In this document: piece after piece, positions 10,896-21,873 of the stretch | Layout of the letters: each line of letters opens with the position of its first letter | How positions within the stretch are numbered: position 1 is the first letter of the stretch | Assembly (NCBI GenBank): GCA_012656075.1 | Contig: JAAKBF010000089.1 | Coordinates: 238,274-302,273 of the forward strand | Length of the DNA stretch: 64,000 nucleotides | Reading direction: 5' to 3' | From: Phytophthora hibernalis | Lineage: Eukaryota; Oomycota; Peronosporomycetes; Peronosporales; Peronosporaceae | Made by a program: the position numbers and the translations under genes | Notes under the pieces: generated by a model | The model's input: the letters and a program-made list of their open reading frames with translations, nothing else | Databases searched by the model: none | Told to the model about the DNA's origin: nothing

Positions 10896-11061
10896 GAGGT
10901 GCCGCTAGCAACCTCGCGCTGGCCACGGTCTCGACCTCTCCGATCTTAAGTGACCATACGCCTTCTTGTAGACGGGTGTCGAACTTTACGGACTCCGTCG
11001 ATGCCCGTACGGCGCAACCACTTGGTGTGCTTGAAGATGATCTCATTGCATCTTCCTCGCG

Positions 11062-11315
11062 GGTCTGAGACATCCAAGGCACGCAATCGCTTGCCATGGT
11101 AAACGGGGCAGGGATGATGCGCGAACGAGGATTCTGCTCGACACTGGAGCGAATGTGAGCGTGATATCGGCTTCCTATGCGAAGAAACTACGCGTGCGCG
11201 AATTTTCAGACCACGGTCGTAGTCTGGAGGTTAGAGGAATCAATCCAGGAGTGATGGAGACGCGCTGCCGAGCACTCGTTAAGATCATCCTTGGGTGGGA
11301 GCTACAAAATCAATT
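11062..11315 (+). pseudogene. Ty3/Gypsy aspartic protease fragment
   Basis: A plus-strand frame reads GRDDARTRILLDTGANVSVI, then SYAKKLRVREFSDHG, then VMETRCRALVKIILGWEL. This is the retropepsin of the Gypsy group: catalytic DTGA followed by the flap and hydrophobic strand seen in elements B and C of this window. The catalytic DTG is intact. The frame ends near 11315, where minus-strand gag sequence of another element begins, so only the N-terminal two thirds of the domain survive. No neighbouring gag or RT on this strand belongs to it. Confidence 0.8.
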
Positions 11316-11429
11316 GACGCCCCAGGTATGGAAACCTCCAAGGGATATTCACATCCCCGTACACTCGCGTGTACTATCAGCAACCAGGCGTTGATCTTCG
11401 TAAATTCGACAAAATCCCTCACCCGCAAA

Positions 11430-12537
11430 TCATTCGCGGTGCACGCCGCCCGCACACCCGTCACGAAGACTCGGGTCTTCCCTACCACTACTGGTGGCCG
11501 GGTATCCTTGGCCAGACGTCCGCGGCTTGCGCCAGCGACCACTAGGCCCTAGAGCTTTCCGGAATGGTTTCTTTACCACTCCAGTCGAGGGACACACTCG
11601 TTGGTAGTGTACCAGTCCGCCAAATTTATAGCAGCGGACCGAACTCATCTCAGCAGAGCTCAAGTCTATGGGATCTGGCTCGTTCTCCACGAAGACAACT
11701 GGTGCAACAACCGAAGTGGCAGCCTGCTCATGGCTGTACTTCTCTTGGAGAACGGGTTTAATCGCCTCCTTCATGGTGGATGTGTGCACGCGGAACAGCT
11801 GCGTGCCCGCGGGGCCGACTTTCACGCCGTCCATGACGACCGTTGTCTTTACGTCGTCAGCGAGAGAGTTTCCAATCAGAGATGATGCCAACGTGCGCAC
11901 CTCTTGTACGTACTCGTACAGCTCATGTTTCCATTGCTTGCAAGTGAGAAACCGTGACCGTTGTCGGAAGGCATCATGTGCCGGGAGGAAAGCAGCGCGA
12001 AGCCGCTCGCACAACAGTGTCGAAGACGAGAAGCATCCAGGAGACGTCGTCTCCAGCGCGTATGTCCAATTCGTGGCACGACCGCCAAGATTGGACAACG
12101 CCACGCGTAGGTCTTCAACCGTGATGAGACCCGCCTTCATGGCGATCTCTGCTTCTCGGATCCAGAAGTGAAGGTTTTCGCCTTCCTTCCCTTCGAACGG
12201 AGGTACCGAATTCCTATGTCAAGACATACTCTATGTCAAGGCATACAGCAACATTTCAACCAATAGACAGTCAGATCGGGTTCACTTCTCAGACATGCAC
12301 TTCTTTTTCAACCAATAGACAGCCCAATTTGTCCTACCGCACGTCTCTACACCTCACATTGGGTGTATGCCTTGACATAGGAATTCGGTACAACCAGCCG
12401 TAGAGGCTCGGTTGTACCGTCTTCAGCTTGGCCATAGAAGCCTGCAGGTTTCCCTGCACATGCGCGATGAGCTCGCGCTCGTACGCGTCGAACGCAGCCA
12501 CGCGTTCTTCTTGATCGGATGGCGTTGCCGACGCCAA
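11430..12537 (-). pseudogene. Gypsy D gag, interrupted
   Basis: Gag capsid/nucleocapsid protein that would package element RNA. The N-terminal exon-like part (12537-12393) starts MASATPSDQEERVAAFD and ends KTVQPSLYGW. The remainder, after a 190 bp insertion, reads PPFEGKEGENLHFWIREAEI, then ALSNLGGRATNWTYALE, then LRAAFLPAHDAFRQRSRFL. These features match retrotransposon gag (PF03732-like). The zinc knuckle reads CYKFGGLVHYQRVCP, so the second Cys of CxxC has become Phe; the knuckle is damaged. The C-terminus is basic and ends at 11430. Confidence 0.75.
12203..12392. mobile_element. Small inverted-repeat (MITE-like) element inside gag
   Basis: About 190 bp bounded by inverted repeats of 27 bp with a single mismatch. 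The left end starts GTACCGAATTCCTATGTCAA and the right end is its reverse complement. The interior has a direct repeat (TTTCAACCAATAGACAG twice) and no ORF. Gag coding sequence continues on both sides, so it is an insertion. GTAC at both outer ends may be a target duplication or part of the inverted repeat. Removing one GTAC does not by itself restore the gag frame. Confidence 0.75.
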
Positions 12538-12714
12538 GCTCCGGAGGACATCTCTTTCGAAGATGCCTCAAATCCTCCGAACAGATTCGAACTGCGAGTC
12601 GTTCATGTGATGAAACGCATTGCAGTCCATCGTGAATAACTCCTTGAGATCACAGAGGATCAGGTAGTTCAATCTACCCGCGTAGGTGTGAGATTGACTA
12701 CAAGTGCTACCAAG

Positions 12715-13019
12715 TGTGACGGGGTCACACAGCACCTTGCCTCGAGGAAGCGTAAGAGAGCAAAGGCTCTCAGTGAACGATAAGTTCACAGTTCCCGGCC
12801 TAAGGGAACTGTCTGCGGGTTTGATAGCAAGATAAAGACTGAATAAATTTATAGCTGAGTTAAGCTTGTATCATACAAACTCTAATTCATCTATAGTAAA
12901 AGCTAAAGAAGCGTCCTTGGTTGGCTCACAGCCAACCGGTACCATGTACCATGGACTCTAATGAGTGACATCCGTCACTCTTTATGTAACTTGGTTACAT
13001 ATCGGTGTACCCCGTTACA
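12715..13019 (-). repeat. Probable 5' LTR of Gypsy D with hairpin series
   Basis: Bounded by TGTAAC and GTCACA on the minus strand, about 305 bp, and followed two bases on by TGG. It contains five short perfect hairpins (stems at 12715-12729, 12788-12812, 12919-12937, 12963-12980 and 12984-13000). Only one copy is present, so the LTR call rests on its ends, the adjacent gag and the PBS-like site. Confidence 0.55.
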
Positions 13020-13694
13020 ACTGTAATGTGGAGCACGTACTGTATGTGGTGCTGCGGCACATCAGAGTGGTGTTGTGCAAAACATTGCAGAAAACTAAAA
13101 ATGACTTGTGAATGGCTACAGAAAACAAAACAAAACAAGGAATGCAGAAAACTTTTATAGAAGTAAAAGAAGGGACTACTTAGATCAATTTGGCACTGAG
13201 GCTGCAAAGAAGCATATGACAATAATTGAAAGGAAGTACCGTAAGGCCAGAAAATACTCATTAATGCGAGTTGCTAGCATCTTGACGCTGTGAGTCCTAC
13301 ATCCAACTACAAGAGTTGGTGATCTTGGTGGGCTTGATCTGTTCGTCGATGACGACGTTCTGATCTTCGTGCACGCCGAGCATCTCCGGTAGCACGTCCA
13401 GCAGCTCCGTGGGGATAATATCAAGATTCCAGTGAGGGATCGGACGAGCAACATTCGTCCAATACCATAACACAAACACGGAGGCAGCCAGGTCCAAGAA
13501 ACGGAACGTGCAGCGGGCTATGCTCTGGCTGCTGCGGTGACCTGTCTGACAAAGCAGCCGCACCACCCTGTGGCGCAGGTGGTCTAAATGTTACGCGAAT
13601 GTGGGGAACTTTTACCATTTTGGCTTCCGCTTCCATTCTCAGGTCGCCTCGAATCCCCGACGCGCCCCGCAAGATCCCGCAGCCCCGCAGCACC
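13020..13694. other. No supported gene
   Basis: The reading frames here are short and overlap on both strands, with no recognisable motif. The A-rich part (13080-13260) and the GC-rich part (13320-13590) may derive from different insertions. Nothing is called. Confidence 0.5.
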
Positions 13695-15381
13695 ATGACA
13701 GGCCTAAGTGCAATTGAACTACCTTCCGAGAACATGTATGCAGGCGACGTACTCGAGTATTTCTCGATGCCGTTCGTCTGTGGTGATTCCAGAGGGCACC
13801 GCGTAGTTACCATCCTGAGTGTCGACGACACGCCAGGCGAGACATTCCCGATCTCCGTCGACACGGGAAATGATCCTCTGGTGAGCATGGTAAAACACCA
13901 TGCCGACCGTTTCGGGAAGCGCTTCAAGGGGCGTATGCCAAGGGGCGGAAGCTCGGGACCTATCGCCTTGATGCTGGCCCTTGCCACGGCTCGACACGAG
14001 CTAGCGCTCTCAATTCAGCTCTTTTGAGTGCTGTGTTTGCTGCAGTAGATTGGCTCGACGTCAGCTTTGTGCTGTACGCGAGGAAAGTCTCTGCCGCGAC
14101 GCTTCGCCCGAGTCAACAAGGTCGGGAGAAGATGCAGTGCTTCGCCCGGTCGCTTCGATCCCGTCCAAAGCGAGCAAAGTTGCTCTGGGGCAGTTGATGA
14201 CACCTGCAGTACCATTGGTTGAGGCAGACGCAACTCCACCAAGCGAGAAAAGTTCTTGATCCCTGTTACAACTTCCCCGCGCGACGATTGATTTGGTTTC
14301 GTCGGACAGCGAGCGAGACGAGAGCCCTGGGCTGCTGGCTGCCCGTGCACGCGAAGGGCAAGCTGTTGCAGTGCATTGTGGTGACGATGACCAGGCCGCG
14401 AGTATGGAGGAACCGAATGACGCCGAGCTAGAACGACTAAAAGAATACCTGAAGACCATTTCTACGATAGGCCAACGTGAAAAAATTAGGCACCAGGCGA
14501 AGAAGAGACGAAGTGGATGGCACGTTGGTCGCTCTAGGAAGCGCCATCACCAACGGAAGTGTGACATTACTCGTAATGGGACGAAGATTCACCATACCAA
14601 GTCTCTAACTGTCAAAAAGACCAAGGACGTGCTTTGTTTGCCGACTGTGAAGGAACGCCTACGGAAACCACATGCGCGTCGTCCAGTATACAAAGAAGCC
14701 ATTGTTGAAGACCCACAGATTGTAGAAGATGTGGCGTGGCCGAAGGGCATTATTTATCGAGGAATGCATAGTACCGGAAGGAATTTCATTCCCCGACATC
14801 GCCGATGTCGGGGACTGCAAGTGTTTCGGGGACTGTTTCATGGATACATGCACAAATTACGCCTGCGCCGTCTACTGTACAGCCGAATGTTGCAAACTTG
14901 GCGCAATTTGCAGCAACGCACCGTTTGCGAGATCTACTCTCAAACAATTCGACACCGGACGTGTCAGCCTTGGCGTGTACACCACAACGTTCCTCGACGT
15001 GGGCGACATAACTGTGGAGTACGCAGGCAAGTTGTGCGAGTATAGCGCATTGGTACTGGGGCAGCCAAACCAAGCGATGCAGCAAAACAGTGGCTACACG
15101 ATGTTGTAAAATACCAAGTCGGTGCGCAACAAATACGAGCCCTTGATTGTGGTTTCACTACACGCTTCATTAGCAACGCATGTGACCCAAACGCTGCGTT
15201 CGTGGAGGTGCACAACCAATCGAGTGTGAAAGTGCTCGAGCGGATGATCAAGGACGTTAAGGCTGGCGGACAAATTACAGTAGACTATGGTAACGAGAGA
15301 TGGTTCACGTGCATGTATGATGTTGCTGGAAAGACAAGGACGCCTAATAGGCAGGAATACTCGTACCAACATTGGAGTTAG
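13695..15381 (+). pseudogene. SET-domain protein of a repeated oomycete family
   Basis: Likely a lysine-methyltransferase-like protein; its substrate is unknown. From the ATG at 13695 it reads MTGLSAIELPSENMYAGDV, a beta-rich N-terminus (VLEYFSMPFVCGDSRGHRV). A Ser/acidic segment TIDLVSSDSERDES (SIM-like) and a basic region follow. The Cys-rich pre-SET block is CKCFGDCFMDTC, YCTAECC and ICSNAPF, then SET starts FDTGRVSLGVYTTTFLDVGD with EYAGKLCEY. After a frameshift near 15110-15135 it continues RFISNACDPNAAFVEVHN and QITVDYGNERWFTC. The post-SET Cys cluster has decayed. The frame changes at about 14030, 14790 and 15120. Similar proteins are abundant in Phytophthora as far as I recall. The stop is at 15381. 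Confidence 0.7.
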
Positions 15382-15793
15382 TGAGAAGTACATGCTGTAA
15401 CCTATTAGGTGTCCAAACAATAAATACCTTCAATGCTGGATTGTCCGACGAGTATTTCTTCTTTTACTCAAAATGATACAAAATTCTCGCGTGGGCAGCA
15501 TACTATAGTGGCATTAGTAGGTGTCCCCAACGTTTGGGGTCGTGTAAATGTGTATCATGTACGGTGGAAGGTCGGATGTATTTGGAAGCCTTGGATGAAC
15601 TATAGCTAAAACGCTCGGGTGCAGGACATTGCTATCCATTAAGGGTACCTATCTCTAGCTATGCAAGGAGATCCACTCTTCTTGGCGTTGCTCTGGAGCG
15701 TTTGAAAAGCCAAAGTGGGCCCAACCAGCCGAGCACGCCCTACCAGAGAGGCCATCGGGGCTTCGCCGTTCGTTTTCTTCTTCCTTCGGCTTA
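15382..15793. other. No supported gene
   Basis: AT-richer spacer between the SET gene and the end of the MULE transposase. No motif, inverted repeat or tandem array was noticed. Confidence 0.5.
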
Positions 15794-16861
15794 CTAGAAA
15801 CTCTCTTCCGTGAGAGTGGTTATTTGGTGAGCATACTCGACGTGCACGCAGGTCCCGAAAGCGAAGCAGAACTTGCATGGACCACTGAGCACACAGTTAA
15901 ACAGGCCAGCCCATCACAGGCTGGTTCAGCACCTCCATCCGCGCGTAATTTGAGCCAATTTGCACAGACAGAGCTATCCCGATCTCGCTCCGGTTTGTTG
16001 GATTGACTTGAACACGGCGAGCAGCCCATGGTAGCACACGCACGATCATCTGACTATCTGGAGCCACGACCAACCCTTCACCTTCCCATATCTGCAGTAA
16101 ATTCGCACGCGCCATCTCGTCGGCGCGGCGAGACAACGAGGATGACGCCAAGATAGTATAGAGAAACGGGCGTCGGTCAGCGCTGTGGTGGCAACATTCA
16201 CTTAGCTCTTGGAGAAGAGCCCTCATGATCAGTCGACGGCGCAAGATGTTATCCCTTGTCAACACGTTGTTGAACGTCTCGACGGTTTTGTTAGTCGTAA
16301 CGTAGCCGCTTGCGGTCCAAAACGTTTGCCAGTTGATGAAACGCCCGAACGGTCACTGGTCTCGCATGTACGTCCCAAACTGGTAGAGCGCCGTTTGCGC
16401 CAACCAGTATTGTAGACCACGCATCGCCAAATATTCGTACTGGTTGCTGACGAAGTACATGTAGTATATGTCACTCACTAAGTTAGCGCACACGTCCGAG
16501 GGAAATCCTTTCAAAGCCTTGTGAACGTTTTTCATAACGTGAAAGAAACACATTAAAACAGTGTAACGTGGGTGACTGCCGAATACAGTGCGCAACGCGT
16601 TGCTCTGCGCTTTGTCAGCGTCTCCCATTGTGAACTGCACGGATAGCTATTGTCCCGAAATCGAAATAAAAAGTCGACTCAGCGCACGCAGCGCAGCTAC
16701 GTAGATTTCTTCGACATCTTGAGAGGCCACAAATACAGAGCAACCACGTGAAACCCACGCGAGCGATCGGACGTACCGACAACCGCAACAGGGTATTCGA
16801 GCCTATTCAACTTGTACGTTGCGTCAATGTGCAAGATAAAACTCTCCGGCGCGACGGCAAG
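15794..16861 (-). pseudogene. MULE transposase, split by Gypsy B insertion
   Basis: Mutator-like DDE transposase (PF10551-type). The minus-strand frame from 16861 reads LAVAPESFILHIDATYKLNR (first Asp in HIDATYKL) and GFHVVALYL. The next blocks are GDADKAQSNALRTVF (second Asp) and MCFFHVMKNVHKALKGFP (the C-x2-H motif). The C-terminus has LTRDNILRRRL and then a SWIM-like zinc finger CKFCFAFGTCVHVEYAH before a stop at 15794. Frames shift near 16640 and 16270. The coding sequence is cut at 16861 exactly where the Gypsy B LTR begins. I did not find the missing N-terminus to the right of the element. Confidence 0.8.
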
Positions 16862-17822
16862 TGTGGTGTAGTGGCTTCCGGAAGATCGACAAGACAATGA
16901 CGAGAATCACGCCGATGGCGGCTACATTCGAGATACCTACGGACCACCTGATGAGATGTATCCATCAAGCCTATCCGTACTTAGTCCGAAGGGTGTGGTT
17001 CGACCTCAGCAGAAAGGTCGACGATCGACGATCAGCATCCCATGCCCGAAGATCAGACGCAATATTGAACTGTCAAAGAGTCGTACGCCGGAGAAGGGGA
17101 GAACAAGGTCACGCCGTTGGACACTACGCGAGGGAAACCACATGTCATCAACGGATGAGTGGGCAGAGAGGTATGTACGAAGTCGCATGAAGCAGGTGAA
17201 AAGTAGAGGTCAGTCACGAATTAGCAACCAAGAGCTCAAGGCAAATCAACCTTTTTGGACACTAAGTGTTTCCGTCGTCTGCTTCTGTGAAGTTCTATAC
17301 GTTCTTCAGTAGATCGAGGGAGACTCGCTGTGGTCTCAACACCCCCCAACTCGTGTCTGACAGGAAGGCACGTTAAACTCAAGTCCCGCGAGGGCAGGTA
17401 TAGCAACAAAGTCCCGCAAGGGCAGGAATAGCGGCTCGTCGACCAAGACGACCAAGGAATAGCAGCGCGTCGACCAAGACGACCAAGGAATACCAGCTCG
17501 TCGACCAAGACGACCAAGGAATAACAGCTCGTCGACCACGACAGCGAAGGCAAAGCAAAACAACCCTCTACGGAGAAGAAGTCACGTCTATTAGAGAGAT
17601 GCTTCGACTTACAAGACTCGACGTTCGCGTGAAGGTTTCCACGCAGACGTCACCCCGCAGACGACTCTAGCATCGAACGCTTGAACGCCCTGTCCAACGA
17701 AATCACGTTAGTCAAGACCCCGGGAATTCAGCGCACCGCACGCGACGTACAGTGTGTGAAGTGCGCTTTGTGTGTAGATCGAGCCCTCCAGAACGCAAAT
17801 TCTGAGAGCCCGCTCCACAACA
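16862..17822 (+). repeat. Gypsy B 5' LTR
   Basis: Direct repeat of 26984-27884; it starts TGTGGTGTAG and ends CAACA before the PBS. It contains three full copies of a 31 bp minisatellite (17434-17526; GCTCGTCGACCAAGACGACC is its first part), against one full copy in the 3' LTR. This accounts for almost all of the 60 bp length difference. Apart from that I see only a few single-base differences, so the element looks young. Frames inside the LTR are not genes. Confidence 0.85.
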
Positions 17823-20066
17823 ATGGTGCCGCGATCCGGGACAACTGGTTCTGAAGATGGGGTTCAATTGAAACTAGAGCTCGAAGCACGAGCTCCGACG
17901 ACTCCAGGATCGTCGCCGGAAACTCAGCTCGCAATGAGATCCGACCCGCCACAGATGCCCGAGGGAGTGTCTGTGGTCCCCGACATCAAGTCGAGGTGAA
18001 GGAGGAGTACGAAGAAATGTACCCAATTCCCGATATGTCTCTCCCGGAGCCACCACAGGCTTTGCTGCCAAGCCGAGTTCGCCTGGGTTATCGACGGAAA
18101 GCCGTTCATCGAAAGATGACCCTGTGTCCCACCAGACACCAAAGAAAACACTCAAGAAGCCCATGCCTATGAAAGCGCCGGAGTCGGAAGATGAAGACCT
18201 GGCGAAACTTCGAGCTCCGCTACCCGAACTAACGGCCAGCCTGGTCCATGAGTTTGGGTTTCAAGAACTCACCCGACTTCTGCAAGAAGATCCAGTGTTG
18301 AGCACTGTCGACGTACAGTTAGATGCTCGTCTAATTGGACCAGTGGCCGTACCCCAGCACCACGAAGTCTTCACAACACTGGAGGCCGTGAGGAAGCTAC
18401 TTGCCATGTTACATGAGGCCGGCCTGGAAGTCCGATTGCAAGATCTCAAATCATTGGCATCATTCGATGTTGAGGTGGTGCTGAACTCGACTCGCCGTTT
18501 GTTTCATACCCTGGGCGAACTCGTAGGAATGAAGATGAAGCGTGAACCTGCACTACGTCGAGCTGCGTCGCCGACTGGTCAACCGAAGGCCCACTGGATC
18601 TTCCCGCTATCGTTCGGTGTCCTCGATCGTCGATGAATCCAAAAGTGACGCAAGTGTGCCAGAGACGATGACGCTTGCTCCGAAGCTACCCCGTTCAAAC
18701 CAGTGATTGCTGTAGCACCGGCGATTCCTCCGACGGTCCAGCCTGAAGTGCGGGCGAACCCGCCTCTTCCGTCGAACGATCCAAGTACGCCGTCATTGAA
18801 TGCGCCTAGTTCCCAAGCGCACATGTTCCAGCACGCTATGGAATCCCTCGCGAGTGGAATGGCGGGTATACCCCACCGGCGCCGCCGGTTCCTGTAGTGA
18901 CGACCTCGGAGGACAGGCATCCAGCTCGGACGTATCAATGAGGTCAGCCAGTCCAAGGGTCACACCACAGACTGCTTACCCGGCCGACCATCCCGACGAT
19001 TTTTTCGATCTAGGAACCGAGAGTAGGGAGAGATCACACACGGCATTGGCGTCGACAAACGCGTCCGGAGGGTCTATGACCCGTATCCGCATCTCCGTAA
19101 CATCTGATCTCAAGGGGTTTAGCGGACGTGCGTGACGCCACCGAAGAGACGTCACGCACATGGCTCAACAAGCTGCAGTCGGCTGCAAAGCGAGACCGTG
19201 TGTCACCTTCGGAGATGTGTTTACTGTTGAATGTCCTGATCTCGGGACCTGCAAGGCAATGGTATCTTCAATTGAGTCGTGACATCCGAACGTCGTGGAA
19301 CGATCTGTCCTCGCAATTTCAATACCAGTATTGTGGGAAGGAGTCTCCGTCGCGCGAAAGTATTATCATGCCACGAAGCGATTCGGATGAAAATCCCTTA
19401 GAGTACCTGCATCGATTGAACGTGGCAAGAATCCGGGCCAAGCTGAAAGTCAAGGATGGCACGGCTACTGATCGTCGAGAACACATCGAACACTTCATCG
19501 ACGCTCTGAGTTCTAACGAACAAGCGTTGGCCGATCAACTCATTATGTTAAGGATTGAAGATGCAGAAGCACTCGAACTAGTGCTTCATTCTCGTCAACG
19601 AAGCCGTGACCGACAAGGAAAGGTTGTGTATAACCCATCGAAATTCCGAGTGAAGAATCCACCTCCTGCGCCCGCCAAAGCTGTCAATTTGCTACGAGCA
19701 CAGGGGGATGATGAAGTCGACAAATACCCGATGGTAACGCAACTCGATGATGAACGTCAAGATGAGCCGGCGAAAGTCGCAGCTGTAGCCCCTACGAGCA
19801 ACAACGAGAAGCGCTCGACGGAAACCCGTCCGAAGCCCCCATGCACGCACTGTGGGTTTACGTTGCAAAAAAGTGATGACTGCTGGACGATCATGATGTG
19901 CAGCCACTGCAACGGGCGGCACCCCTCGGACCGCTGTCTGAAGCTGTGTAAAGCATGTGGCGAGATACATGAGGCTGGGGCGTGCCGTTTTGAAGAATTC
20001 TTCAACGCGATGCGACAGTGGTATGTGCCACTACGCCACGCCGGAATGCTACCGCCTGATGCGTAG
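17823..20066 (+). pseudogene. Gypsy B gag
   Basis: Structural protein of the particle. The first ATG (17823) overlaps the PBS and reads MVPRSGTTGSEDG; it stops at about 17999 and continues in other frames (EEYEEMYPIPDMSL, then 18124-18636). The long final frame, 19128-20066, carries the capsid (SGPARQWYLQLSRD, then DLSSQFQYQYC and HRLNVARIRAK). It also has three Cys-rich knuckle-like clusters: CTHCGFTLQKSDDCW, CSHCNGRHPSDRC and CKACGEIHEAGAC. The last two resemble the CKICKQVHEVGQC cluster in element C. At least three frameshifts separate the pieces. Confidence 0.8.
17824..17841 (+). other. Primer binding site of Gypsy B
   Basis: TGGTGCCGCGATCCGGGA, one base after the 5' LTR. It is complementary to a tRNA 3' end of the form CCGGRTCGCGGCACCA. 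Gypsy C uses the same site with one difference (58648). The tRNA identity cannot be fixed from here. Confidence 0.75.
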
Positions 20067-20295
20067 AAGATGTAAAACTAGATCGCTCTCTGGGTTTGAA
20101 TCCAATGCGAGACGAGCGATCAGTGAACATTCATGCATATGTCGGTACGACGTCGAGGACAACAGTTTGTGGAAACACGGCAATAATTCAAGATAATATA
20201 CCGGGTGCACGTACGTCGAAAGTGATGAGTGTCCAGCTCCCTGATACCGATGAATTCAGCAGAGCGGCGGTCGTCGCCGTGATGAACTTGTTACC

Positions 20296-21099
20296 TTGGG
20301 AGATTGGAAGACGCACCCTCCCGGCAAGTTCTTCAGCCAAGCGAAAGTGGTCGGCATGGCCGACGACAACCGCGCAATCTTGATGTTCGATTCAGGAGCC
20401 GAGGTGTCCCTCATGGACACCATCTTTGCTCTTAAGGTAGGCTGTGTGATCGACGAATCTATGACGAAAGATTGTGTGGGAGTTCGAGATAGGCCGTATG
20501 AAACTCTGGGTCGAGCGACGATTAAGATCACCTTGGTCGGAAACTTGGTGTATCGATTTAACGTTTGGGTGGGAGTTCTACCGGGACAAGACGTGTTGTT
20601 AGGAATGGATTTTATGGTCCCAGCTGGCATCCGTGTGGACGCAGGAGATGGGTCAATATTCTTACCGGACGAAGTGCGCATTCGCATGCTGGGACGGCGA
20701 GAGTTGTTCAGCACCAAACGTCGATCAATATGTTCTTCGACGCCGTTCTGGATCGAGGTTGGCCAGTCGTGCATCGTGTCTGCGCGCCCGGACCACAAGA
20801 CGAACCAACAGCGCTGGGTTAGCCGGGGAAAGGGATGGATACCCACGGTGTTGGAAAATCGAGGCGGAAAACCAAGGTACATACGTCTTACCAACATCAG
20901 TGATCGACCAGTGACTGTGGACACGTTGAACAAGCTGGGCGTGTGGATGGGCGATAATCTCGTTCCTCGAGACTACGGTTTTGTCACGACGAAATCCAAC
21001 CGGTACGCGGAGTGGCAAAATCTAGTATTTGGTGCAACCCGCGAATTCAACAAGCACCGATCGTCGAGGAGGACAATTATCCTTTGGTGCAACATGTAG
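20296..21099 (+). pseudogene. Gypsy B aspartic protease
   Basis: Retropepsin that would cut Gag-Pol. The catalytic motif is ILMFDSGAEVSLMD (DSG form intact). YRFNVWVGVLPGQDVLLGMD, the second conserved block of Gypsy proteases, and MVPAGIRVD follow. The C-terminal half (YIRLTNISDRPVTVDTLNK and NRYAEWQNLVFGATRE) is the spacer that normally leads into RT; element C has the matching KYRDWQVLAYEGA stretch. Here the frame ends at 21099 and RNase H sequence follows without any RT, so the region is internally deleted. Confidence 0.8.
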
Positions 21100-21286
21100 A
21101 ATACCCGCTCCAACTGCGATAGTGAGTCGGACCTCAGCCGAGGAAGATCTGAACCTCAGGAAGGCCGAAGATCCGCCTCGCGTGCCGATCGTCGCAGCAG
21201 TAGAAGTCCGAGATTAGACCAGCCAACAACAAGCCAAGGACACTTCCACCGAAGAAGCTCTGCTATCCGACATCAGCGAAGAATCC

Positions 21287-21800
21287 GTGCAGAACCGGTC
21301 TGCAGCGGAAGCATCGGAGCTACCAGCGGTCCCTGCAGACTGGACGTCAACGTCCATCGAAGCGATGTCGATCCCTCGACCAATTGTAAGTGTGGGCGAA
21401 GAGTTGCACGTGATCAGCTTCGACGGGTCCGGGAAGGCAAAACGGGAAGGGGGCGCATTTGGTACCATTGTCTGGAAGTTACCAGGTTGGAAGATCGAGA
21501 TCGAGAAAGCCGCTTCGGGATACGACCTAGACTTAACAGTCAACGAAGCAGAATATCGATGACTGCTGTTGGCGCTGGATCTCTGGGAAGGACTCGACGT
21601 GCGACGTATAATCGTGTGCGGTGATTCGAACCTCGCGATTTGTCAACTGCGCGACGAGATGGACTGCCAGGCGTTAGGATTGCAGCTCCTTCGGAAGAGA
21701 TGCTGGGATAAGCTGAAGACGCAGACCTGTGCCACGTCCGTCGAGACTGGAACGCAAGCGCGGATTTAATAGCCTGACAAGCACTACAACGTCAAGCGGA
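21287..21800 (+). pseudogene. Gypsy B RNase H-like domain
   Basis: RVT_3-type RNase H: ISFDGSGKAKREGGAFGTIV supplies the first Asp, TVNEAEY the Glu, and IIVCGDSNLAICQLRDEM the next Asp. A stop (TGA after EAEYR) splits it at 21560, and the last Asp motif is in disturbed frame (CHVRRDWNASADLI-like, about 21730-21770). It corresponds to the domain at 1965-2627 of element A. Confidence 0.75.
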
Positions 21801-21873
21801 AATACCGATCTCCGAAGAACAGACTGTAGCTGACTTAGCTACGTTGAATTGACTTGGAGAGATTATTGATCCG

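Larger units (their letters stand above)
11310..13019 (-). mobile_element. Gypsy D fragment: 5' LTR and gag
   Basis: On the minus strand a probable LTR (13019-12715, starting TGTAACGGGG and ending GTCACA) is followed by a primer-binding-like TGGTAGCACTTGTAG and then a gag frame from 12537. A small inverted-repeat element splits gag, and the remnant stops near 11310 against a plus-strand protease fragment. No protease or pol of its own remains. Confidence 0.6.

Noticed and set aside
16861..17312. Reading frames of 109 and 118 codons, identical to frames at 27019-27413, as a duplicated gene
   Set aside because: They lie wholly inside the two LTR copies of Gypsy B; the identity comes from the LTRs, and the frames show no domain.
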